Source: Alphaproteobacteria bacterium (GTDB lineage: Bacteria > Pseudomonadota > Alphaproteobacteria > RF32 > UBA3637). Taken from it: a stretch of DNA of 6,249 nucleotides. Position 1 is the first letter of the stretch. Every line of letters begins with the position of its first letter. Where the stretch lies: assembly GCA_017414845.1 (NCBI GenBank), contig JAFQJY010000127.1, forward strand, positions 1 through 6,249, given 5' to 3'. The notes under the pieces were generated by a model. That model ran no database searches, had not been told where the DNA came from, and was given only the letters and a program-made list of their open reading frames with translations. A program made the translations under genes and the position numbers. Shown here one piece after another: positions 1 through 4,607 of this stretch.

Positions 1-1195
1 AATTTTAGTTATCAACTGTGGAAGTTCCACTATTAAATATCAACTTTTTGAAATGGACGGCAGAGAAGTTCTCTGTTCCGGACTTGTGGAAAAAATCGGT
101 GAATCTATTTCCAGAATTACGCATAAAAAAGCGCCGGGGACAGATGCCGAAACAAAAACCGTCATTGAGGAACGTTTTCCCTCTCATGCAGAGGGCATGC
201 GTAAAGCCGTTGACATGATGATGACCGGCGATACGGCAGTCATTCACGATGTCAGCGAAATCAAAGGCGTCGGACACAGAATCGTTCACGGCGGTTCCTA
301 TTCAAAACCTGTTATTGTCACTGACGAAGTTATCGCAGAATTACGTAATGTTATTCCTTTGGCACCTCTTCATAACCCCGGACACATTCTCGGTATTGAA
401 GTCGCTCAAGAGATTTTCCCGAATGCCCGCCATGTGACTGTCTTTGACACGGCTTTCCATCAGACAATTCCGGCTTATGCACATGTCTATCCCCTTCCCT
501 ATGAACTTTATGAAAAGGATCATATCCGTAAATACGGTTTCCACGGAACTAGCCATCAATACGTTGCAAAAAAAGCAGCAGAACTCATGGGTAAACCTTT
601 AACGCACTGCAATATGATTACATGTCACATCGGATCCGGTTCAAGTATTGCAGCCATTCAGGAGGGACGTTGCATTGACACTTCTATGGGCTTAACACCG
701 CTTCAAGGTCTTGAAATGGGAACCCGTGTCGGTGATGTAGATGCCTCTGTTGTCTGCTGGTTAATGCGTAATAAGGGCATGAGCATTGACGATGTTGATA
801 CCCTTTTACACAAAAAGAGCGGTCTGCTCGGCATTTGTGGAGCCAACGACTTGCGTGACGTTCATGCTTTGATTGCTAAAGGCGATGAGAAAGCCAAACT
901 CGGACTTGATATTTTAACTTATCGCATTCGTGGTTATATCGGCTCTTACATGGCACAACTAGGTTATGTAGACGCATTAGTCTTTACGGCAGGCGTCGGC
1001 GAAAATGACGAAGTCGTTCGTCGTGATTCTTTAAAAGGATTAGAACCGTTCGGTATCATTCTTAATGAAGAGGAAAACAACAAACGTGTCGGTGAATATG
1101 CGCTTATTTCTGCACCGGCTTCTGCTGTTAAAGTCTTTGTCATTCGGACAAACGAAGAATTAGCAATCGCCGAAAAAACAATGGATTTACTCTAA
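1..1195 (+). CDS. ackA: Acetate kinase, 5'-truncated by window edge
   Basis: Acetate kinase interconverts acetate plus ATP and acetyl phosphate plus ADP in the cytoplasm, usually together with phosphotransacetylase. The reading frame is open to the left edge. Base 1 is the last base of a codon and base 2 starts an Ile codon, giving ILVINCGSST, the normal N-terminus minus about two residues. The ATG at 53 is therefore internal. Numbered with two missing residues (about 399 aa, normal for the family), I see N7, the GHRIVHGG segment with R95, H126 in APLHNPGH, D151 in VFDTAFHQ, H183 in KYGFHGTSH, R244 in MGTRVGD, the ADP-site AGVGEN at 332-337, and TNEELAIAE near the C-terminus with the conserved Glu. 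All catalytic positions known from Methanosarcina AckA are present. Oddities are HIGSGSS where HLGNGSS is usual, and a one-residue deletion in the GICGANDLRD loop. The gene is followed by a strong terminator, so it ends its transcript; whether pta lies upstream cannot be seen. Confidence 0.97.
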   Translation, partial: ILVINCGSSTIKYQLFEMDGREVLCSGLVEKIGESISRITHKKAPGTDAETKTVIEERFPSHAEGMRKAVDMMMTGDTAVIHDVSEIKGVGHRIVHGGSYSKPVIVTDEVIAELRNVIPLAPLHNPGHILGIEVAQEIFPNARHVTVFDTAFHQTIPAYAHVYPLPYELYEKDHIRKYGFHGTSHQYVAKKAAELMGKPLTHCNMITCHIGSGSSIAAIQEGRCIDTSMGLTPLQGLEMGTRVGDVDASVVCWLMRNKGMSIDDVDTLLHKKSGLLGICGANDLRDVHALIAKGDEKAKLGLDILTYRIRGYIGSYMAQLGYVDALVFTAGVGENDEVVRRDSLKGLEPFGIILNEEENNKRVGEYALISAPASAVKVFVIRTNEELAIAEKTMDLL

Positions 1196-1214
1196 TTAGA
1201 AAAAATTCTGTTTC

Positions 1215-1248
1215 AAAACGCCTGAGGTCCCTGCCTTAGGCGTTTTTT
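1215..1248 (+). terminator. Rho-independent terminator of ackA
   Basis: A 13-bp stem (1215-1227 against 1234-1246, with one G-T wobble) encloses a 6-nt loop and ends in six T residues (1243-1248). It begins about 20 nt after the ackA stop codon. A-rich bases flank the left arm, so it could also work in reverse, but no minus-strand gene needs it here. Confidence 0.92.
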
Positions 1249-1251
1249 AAC

Positions 1252-1280
1252 TTGACAAATGTGACAAAAAAGTTTATAAA
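1252..1280 (+). promoter_or_regulatory. Sigma70-type promoter of the phosphatase-kinase operon
   Basis: TTGACA at 1252-1257 is a perfect -35 box. TATAAA at 1275-1280 lies after an optimal 17-bp spacer. The predicted start of transcription is near 1287, giving a very short leader of about 20 nt before the ATG at 1307. It sits directly after the ackA terminator, which marks the start of an independent transcription unit. Confidence 0.85.
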
Positions 1281-1306
1281 AAAAATCCTAGAACGAAGGA
1301 TTTTTT
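1280..1306. repeat. Perfect 10-bp inverted repeat over the start-of-transcription and Shine-Dalgarno region
   Basis: AAAAAATCCT at 1280-1289 is the exact reverse complement of AGGATTTTTT at 1297-1306, with a 7-nt centre. The right arm contains the Shine-Dalgarno AAGGA (1296-1300), six bases before the ATG. If transcription began upstream of 1280, the hairpin would hide the ribosome binding site. The promoter seen here predicts a start near 1287, so only half the repeat would be in the mRNA and a DNA operator is equally plausible. Much of the symmetry is A/T tract, so chance cannot be excluded. Confidence 0.5.
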
Positions 1307-1864
1307 ATGTTTGCCGGTAAAAAAACAGTTTGCTATTTAGATATGGATGGTGTTCTTGCTGATTTTGTTTCACAGGTACGCCTGACGACCGGTTTTGATG
1401 TCCAAGGGTTTAGGAACAGAGAACTTTCTCAGGAAGAAAAAAACATTCAGAAAACCGTTTTTAATCATGTTGACACCGATAAGGTATTTTGGAAAACAAT
1501 GCCCAAACTCAAAGATGCCGACAAACTGGTTGCATTTTGTCTTTCACACTTTGATGAAGTTAAAATTTTAAGCACATATCGTCCTCCGAAAGAAAATCCG
1601 GCTCGTTTTATTGAAGTCAGAAAAGATAAAATCCGTTGGATACGGTCGCAATTTCCAAATCAGTTTAAAATAGAGGACATCCTCGTTACACAAGAACCGA
1701 AACACTTACATATCAATCCTGAAAAAATCAATTATCTCGTTGATGATACGACTTCTGAAATCAAAGAGTGGAACGCAAACGGCGGCATCGGTTTTCTGTA
1801 CACGGGATATGACACATTCGCAAACATTTTTAACAGAACAAGGGAGAAAAACAAATGCAGGTAG
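1307..1864 (+). CDS. HAD-fold phosphatase, 5'(3')-deoxyribonucleotidase (NT5C)-like
   Basis: This 185-residue protein has the four HAD-superfamily motifs. Motif I is YLDMDGVLADF, with nucleophile D12 and acid/base D14. Motif II is LST at 88-90. A motif III lysine lies in RKDK (K106 or K108). Motif IV is the Asp pair D146-D147 in YLVDDTT. The DMDGVLADF form and the small size resemble cytosolic and phage 5'(3')-deoxyribonucleotidases, which dephosphorylate (deoxy)nucleoside monophosphates. The exact substrate is an inference. There is no signal peptide or membrane segment, so it is cytosolic. The start at 1307 follows AAGGA by 6 nt. It is the first gene after the 1252-1280 promoter and its stop overlaps the start of the kinase gene by 10 nt, suggesting coupled translation and related functions. 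A phosphatase acting on another small phosphorylated molecule, or on nucleic acid ends, is possible. Confidence 0.8.
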   Translation: MFAGKKTVCYLDMDGVLADFVSQVRLTTGFDVQGFRNRELSQEEKNIQKTVFNHVDTDKVFWKTMPKLKDADKLVAFCLSHFDEVKILSTYRPPKENPARFIEVRKDKIRWIRSQFPNQFKIEDILVTQEPKHLHINPEKINYLVDDTTSEIKEWNANGGIGFLYTGYDTFANIFNRTREKNKCR

Positions 1865-2409
1865 TTTTACTTATTTACGGCTTACCGGCCTGTGGCAAAC
1901 GAACAATTGCAAAAACGATTGCCGAAAACAATCATATGGTTTTATTGGATAATCATTTTTTCAATAACATTGTTTACCCTTACGTCGTCGTTGACAGCGA
2001 CAGCCGTGTTGACATCAGCCGATACGTCTATAATATTCGTCAAAACTTTTTGGATGCGGTTGAAAAATACAGCAACAAACAAAACGGCTATGTTTTCACA
2101 AATGTTTTACTGGATACGGATGATGACCGTGCCTCTGTTGAATCTTTAAAGAAATTTGCCAAAAGTTTAGGATATCCGTTTGTTGCCGTTCATTTGGTTT
2201 GTGATGAAAAATCTGTCAAAGAGCGCATCGGTACACCGGAACGAGCCAGCAATTACAAGTTGACGGATTATGATATCTATCAAGAGTTCGTGACAACAAC
2301 AAAGTTTATGGATTTGGAGGATGTCTTGACACTTGACACCAGCGATAAATCCATTTCCGAAAGCGCCCAAATCATCGCTGATTATGTCAAAGAGAGTATG
2401 AGAAAGTAG
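1855..2409 (+). CDS. Small P-loop kinase / AAA_33-like ATPase
   Basis: A 184-residue cytosolic protein with a clear Walker A motif, GLPACGKR at 9-16, directly after a hydrophobic strand. It has the fold of small-molecule kinases related to shikimate, gluconate and adenylate kinases. The DNHFFNN segment at 32-38 fits the 'NH' substrate-side motif seen in uncharacterised shikimate-kinase-like proteins. A hydrophobic strand, FVAVHLVCD (109-117), precedes a lid-like region with R124 and R130. The C-terminus LDTSDKSISESAQIIADYV is typical of these kinases (an Asp-Thr-Ser strand end followed by a helix). The substrate cannot be read from the sequence. The start at 1855 lies inside the end of the phosphatase gene, with AGGGAG at 1841-1846 as ribosome binding site. 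The reading frames overlap by 10 nt, so translation is probably coupled. It could be a nucleoside, sugar or nucleic acid end kinase; none is proven. Confidence 0.78.
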   Translation: MQVVLLIYGLPACGKRTIAKTIAENNHMVLLDNHFFNNIVYPYVVVDSDSRVDISRYVYNIRQNFLDAVEKYSNKQNGYVFTNVLLDTDDDRASVESLKKFAKSLGYPFVAVHLVCDEKSVKERIGTPERASNYKLTDYDIYQEFVTTTKFMDLEDVLTLDTSDKSISESAQIIADYVKESMRK

Positions 2410-2439
2410 AAATCTTCCCTTGTACGAAAGGACACATTT

Positions 2440-3417
2440 ATGAAACTATCCGATAAATTACAAAAGTGGGTAAACAATGGTTTTATTTCACAGGAACAGG
2501 CAGACCGAATTCTGACCTCAGAACGTTCTGCTCATTCCGGTTTTCTTTGGAAATGGCTTTATGGAATTGCAGGACTTTTTATTGGGTTAGGCGTTATTTT
2601 AGTCATTTCTTCCAACTGGGATTTAATTTCTGCTCCAATTAAATTATTAGGAGATTTTGCTATTTGGGGAGGAGTTTTATACGGAACTTACATAAGTATT
2701 ATCCGTAATCGAAAATATATGAAAGAACTGTTTTTAATTCTTTCTTTCTTATTTGTCGGTGCCACAATCGGTCTTGTCGCTCAGAGTTTCAATTTAAACG
2801 GCGGATGGCAATCATTTGCTCTATCTTGGACTTTATTAGGGCTTCCTTTTGTATTCCTAAGTCGCTCTCTCGCATTTAACATTCTTTGGCTATATTTGCT
2901 TGGAACTTCCATTGAATTCGGCATTATTGAAATACTGTTTAGATCCCTAACTGACCACTTAGAAATAAGTATATTGACAATTACAGCGTTATCATTACTC
3001 AGTTATGCCTGTAAAAAATTAGATAAATATGTTCACGCTTATGTCCTATTACCAAAGGCTCTTGAACATCTGTCTATGTTTATGGCATATATAACTGCTT
3101 TTTTTACTTGTTTTTTTCACCGTCTTTACTTTTTTTCTTATTTTTCAGACGGTACTTTCTTACTTGCATACCTTGTCGCGTTCACATTTTTTGGCATTCG
3201 TATGTGCTTGGCATTTAAAACTCATAATATGCTTTCATTTAAAAGAAATGCCATTATCGTTGAATTTTATGTTGCCTTGATTTTTATAACACGTTTTGGA
3301 GATTTATTCTTATCAGGCATTGGTTTTATTTTAGGAGGATTTGCTGTTTTAGGCCTTATTTATCTACTTAAAAGAACAGCCAAATATATCACAGAAATGG
3401 AGGCTTTTCATGAATAA
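2440..3417 (+). CDS. DUF2157 multi-pass inner-membrane protein
   Basis: A 325-residue integral membrane protein. The cytosolic N-terminus (about 1-36) has the DUF2157 signature: a helix KWVNNGFISQEQADRIL, then the first membrane span ending in LGVILVISSNWD (about 38-61). Some nine or ten hydrophobic spans follow (roughly 67-87, 96-115, 126-165, 174-190, 210-226, 238-258, 270-285, 288-310), and the tail is short and charged. The family has no established biochemical role. The start follows AAAGGA (2427-2432) by 7 nt and lies 30 nt after the kinase stop, with no terminator or clear promoter between, so it is probably in the same operon. It overlaps the next gene by 8 nt. DUF2157 proteins are commonly encoded beside GDYXXLXY proteins, as here, which strongly supports the call. 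Confidence 0.85.
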   Translation: MKLSDKLQKWVNNGFISQEQADRILTSERSAHSGFLWKWLYGIAGLFIGLGVILVISSNWDLISAPIKLLGDFAIWGGVLYGTYISIIRNRKYMKELFLILSFLFVGATIGLVAQSFNLNGGWQSFALSWTLLGLPFVFLSRSLAFNILWLYLLGTSIEFGIIEILFRSLTDHLEISILTITALSLLSYACKKLDKYVHAYVLLPKALEHLSMFMAYITAFFTCFFHRLYFFSYFSDGTFLLAYLVAFTFFGIRMCLAFKTHNMLSFKRNAIIVEFYVALIFITRFGDLFLSGIGFILGGFAVLGLIYLLKRTAKYITEMEAFHE

Positions 3418-3841
3418 GAAATTCTTAATTTTAGCCCTTTCTTTCCCTTTTATTGCCCTTATTGTTTGGACCATATCGCTTTATATACAACAATCAACAG
3501 GAACAGAAATCAAAGTTGCTATTATGGGATATGATCCGAGAGATTTACTATCCGGTCATTATATCCGCTATACGATTGATTGGAAAAAAACAGATTGTTC
3601 TCAATTTCCAAACGGAATTTGTCCGAAAGAGGAATTCTGCAAACAATCTCGCTTCGGAAATCAATGCCGTTTTTATATTCCTGAACGACACGCCGAAAAA
3701 TTAGATCGATTATTCAGACGTCGCAACAATACAACTATGATTTTTGAAGTTATCTACTCTTACCAAGCGGGAAGAGAGCCCTTGGCAAAGAAACTTCTTA
3801 TCAACGGAAAAGACTGGCGAGAAAGTTTAAAAAAGAAATAA
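3410..3841 (+). CDS. GDYXXLXY-family membrane-anchored protein
   Basis: A 143-residue protein with one N-terminal hydrophobic segment (about 5-25), acting as an uncleaved anchor or signal sequence, so the rest is probably periplasmic. The family signature is DPRDLLSGHYIRYTI (42-56), matching the DPRDLL-GDYxxLxY consensus except that the name-giving GDY is GHY and the Leu is Tyr. Four cysteines (63, 71, 77, 86) lie in the following region and could form disulfides in the periplasm. The start at 3410 lies within the last codons of the DUF2157 gene, with a strong GGAGG at 3399-3403, so the two products are likely made together and may interact. Function is unknown. It is the last gene of the operon; the first strong terminator is only at 4050-4075. 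Confidence 0.82.
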   Translation: MNKKFLILALSFPFIALIVWTISLYIQQSTGTEIKVAIMGYDPRDLLSGHYIRYTIDWKKTDCSQFPNGICPKEEFCKQSRFGNQCRFYIPERHAEKLDRLFRRRNNTTMIFEVIYSYQAGREPLAKKLLINGKDWRESLKKK

Positions 3842-3888
3842 ATGGGAAGATAAAATATCTTATTTGTAATTAGAGTTTAGAAAAAAAT

Positions 3889-3931
3889 TTTGGCGGATGG
3901 GGCGAGATTGCTCGCTTACGCTCGTCCTCAT
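3889..3931 (-). repeat. Repeat R1a: 43-bp direct repeat carrying a tRNA-Ser 3'-end fragment
   Basis: Identical over 43 bp to 4245-4287. Bases 3891-3909 match the 3' end of the minus-strand tRNA-Ser (4405-4423) exactly over 19 bp: CCA, discriminator, 3' acceptor arm and part of the T-arm. The match extends to 3915 if the 7-nt T-loop is shortened to 4 nt (ATTG on the plus strand), since both T-stem arms, GCGAG and CTCGC, are kept. The remaining 16 bp do not come from the tRNA. Confidence 0.9.
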
Positions 3932-4049
3932 CGACTAATCATTTGCAAAAACAAGAAAATTTAATTATTTTTATTCAATTCCGACCAACAACTCAATACA
4001 GACGATAGTTCTTCGTCCTATTTCGTTGGGTCTCATTGCTTATCCCCAA

Positions 4050-4075
4050 AAAAAGAGCAAGCATTTGCTCTTTTT
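4050..4075. terminator. Bidirectional Rho-independent terminator
   Basis: An 11-bp perfect stem (4050-4060 against 4065-4075) with a GCAT loop has an A-tract on the left and T-tract on the right, so it can stop transcription from either side. On the plus strand it is the first strong terminator after the operon ending at 3841, about 210 nt away. On the minus strand it would back up the tRNA-Ser terminators. Confidence 0.8.
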
Positions 4076-4086
4076 GTCGTGGCAGT

Positions 4087-4132
4087 CCCCGAACCTCATA
4101 CCCACCTTAAAAAAATGCACCCTCTCGGGTGC
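4087..4132 (-). repeat. Repeat R2a with terminator hairpin
   Basis: It shares the 12-bp block CCCCGAACCTCA (4087-4098), a C-rich spacer, an A-tract (4109-4115) and the hairpin GCACCC-TCTC-GGGTGC (4117-4132) with the copy at 4348-4394. Read on the minus strand this is a GC-rich 6-bp stem with a GAGA tetraloop followed by seven T residues (after one intervening A), a normal terminator. No intact minus-strand gene lies directly upstream of it, only the tRNA fragment at 4245-4287. Confidence 0.8.
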
Positions 4133-4209
4133 TTAGCCTTTTCATCTAAATTCGTCACGGTCGCTCAAAGCGCCCTAACTCACTAAGATGAATACGGAGC
4201 TTGCAGATG

Positions 4210-4234
4210 AAAAAATGTCCCCCGGACACTTTTT
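4210..4234 (-). terminator. Minus-strand terminator downstream of tRNA fragment R1b
   Basis: TGTCC (4216-4220) and GGACA (4224-4228) form a stem with a 3-nt loop, extended by A/T pairs (4210-4214 against 4230-4234). The intervening pair, 4215 with 4229, is an A-C mismatch on the plus strand but a G-U wobble in RNA of the minus strand. The stem is therefore complete (11 bp) only in a minus-strand transcript, where it ends in a U-tract. It lies 10-15 nt beyond the tRNA-tail repeat at 4245-4287, where a tRNA terminator would be expected. Confidence 0.75.
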
Positions 4235-4244
4235 CCCTTAGCGC

Positions 4245-4287
4245 TTTGGCGGATGGGGCGAGATTGCTCGCTTACGCTCGTCCTCAT
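4245..4287 (-). repeat. Repeat R1b: second copy of the 43-bp tRNA-tail repeat
   Basis: Identical to 3889-3931. The tRNA-derived part is 4247-4271: CCA complement at 4247-4249, discriminator at 4250, 3' acceptor arm at 4251-4257, T-stem arms at 4258-4262 and 4267-4271, with a 4-nt loop in place of the usual seven. It lies 118 bp beyond the 3' end of the true tRNA on the minus strand. The D-arm, anticodon arm and variable arm are absent, so it is not a functional tRNA. Confidence 0.9.
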
Positions 4288-4347
4288 TTCATTCGGACCA
4301 TCCTGACGGATGTCATCTCCGTTTCACTCCGATTCCGAACTCTGCTC

Positions 4348-4394
4348 CCCCGAACCTCACTCCCCTCCTAAAAAAAACGCACCCTTTCGGGTGC
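4348..4394 (-). repeat. Repeat R2b; contains the tRNA-Ser terminator
   Basis: Second copy of the block at 4087-4132: CCCCGAACCTCA at 4348-4359, an A8 tract at 4370-4377, and hairpin arms GCACCC (4379-4384) and GGGTGC (4389-4394). Both copies have a four-base loop but with different bases (TTTC here, TCTC there), and the hairpin arms are identical. The spacer between block and A-tract has diverged more, suggesting selection on the hairpin. Confidence 0.8.
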
Positions 4395-4403
4395 TGTTTT
4401 TTT
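4370..4403 (-). terminator. Rho-independent terminator of tRNA-Ser
   Basis: Reading the minus strand, the tRNA end at 4405 is followed by an A-tract, then the stem GCACCC-GAAA-GGGTGC and, after a C-G step, eight T residues (complement of 4370-4377). A GNRA tetraloop on a GC-rich stem with a T-tract is a strong terminator. The T-tract at 4397-4403 could make it work on the plus strand too. Confidence 0.9.
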
Positions 4404-4404
4404 C

Positions 4405-4495
4405 TGGCGGATGGGGCGAGATTCGAACTCGCGTTAGGCTTTAGACCTAAACACACTTTCCAGGCGTGCGCCTTCAACCACTCGGCCACCCATCC
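4405..4495 (-). tRNA. tRNA-Ser (anticodon GGA)
   Basis: A 91-nt class II tRNA with encoded CCA, 5' end at 4495. The acceptor stem GGATGGG (4495-4489) pairs with CCCATCC (4415-4409), the discriminator is G (4408), and CCA is at 4407-4405. The D-arm starts GCCGAGTGG. The anticodon stem CACGC/GTGTG holds loop CTGGAAA with anticodon GGA (4461-4459), reading UCC and UCU. The long variable arm has a TTAGG/CCTAA stem, as expected for Ser. The T-arm is GCGAG-TTCGAAT-CTCGC. All stems close, so it looks functional. Its 3' end is the source of, or a relative of, the fragments at 3889 and 4245. Confidence 0.97.
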
Positions 4496-4510
4496 GCTGG
4501 AACAGAAGTC

Positions 4511-4539
4511 TTTATACATAACTTTTTTCGCTTTTGCAA
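4511..4539 (-). promoter_or_regulatory. Promoter of tRNA-Ser
   Basis: On the minus strand TTGCAA (4539-4534) is a 5/6 match to the -35 box and TATAAA (4516-4511) is the -10 box, with a 17-bp spacer. Transcription would start near 4504, about nine bases before the tRNA 5' end, as is usual for tRNA genes. No equally good plus-strand promoter for the divergent gene at 4608 is visible in this AT-rich gap. Confidence 0.75.
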
Positions 4540-4607
4540 GTAAAAAATTATTTTTTTCTTCCTTTTTTCAGTTTTTTCTTCTACCATTTATCCGAAAGGA
4601 TTTTTTT

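Larger units (their letters stand above)
3842..4404. other. Non-coding, repeat-rich stretch downstream of tRNA-Ser
   Basis: About 560 bp with no credible gene on either strand. It holds two copies of a 43-bp tRNA-tail repeat (3889-3931, 4245-4287), two copies of a terminator-bearing repeat (4087-4132, 4348-4394), two further terminator hairpins (4050-4075, 4210-4234), and assorted short inverted repeats such as 4139-4147 against 4205-4213, 4166-4173 against 4241-4248, and CATCC-tgac-GGATG at 4299-4312. Bases 3932-4040 are AT-rich without clear structure. A weak 6-bp hairpin lies just after the operon stop (3847-3861). The polarity of the tRNA tails and of the better terminators is minus-strand. 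Confidence 0.75.

Noticed and set aside
53..55. ATG at 53 as the start of ackA
   Set aside because: The frame is open to the left edge and the upstream codons encode the conserved ILVINCGSS N-terminus, so the true start lies outside the window.
5..289. 94-codon minus-strand frame opposite ackA
   Set aside because: It lies inside a well-supported gene on the other strand, has no ribosome binding site evidence and no recognisable motif.
3847..3861. Terminator directly after the operon stop at 3841
   Set aside because: The hairpin AAGATA/TATCTT is only 6 bp, almost all A/T, and lacks a proper T-tract; it is too weak to call.
3889..4423. CRISPR array
   Set aside because: The repeats are only two or three, spaced at irregular intervals of about 115 to 315 bp, derive from a tRNA, and have no cas genes nearby.
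4313..4519. 68-codon minus-strand reading frame (starts MYKDFCSSGW)
   Set aside because: It runs through tRNA-Ser and its terminator; a WVAEWLKAHAWKV-type peptide is the usual false translation of a tRNA-Ser gene.
4559..4587. Plus-strand promoter for the Nudix-like gene
   Set aside because: Only TACCAT (4/6 to the -10 box) with no matching -35 is present in a T-rich tract; not supportable.
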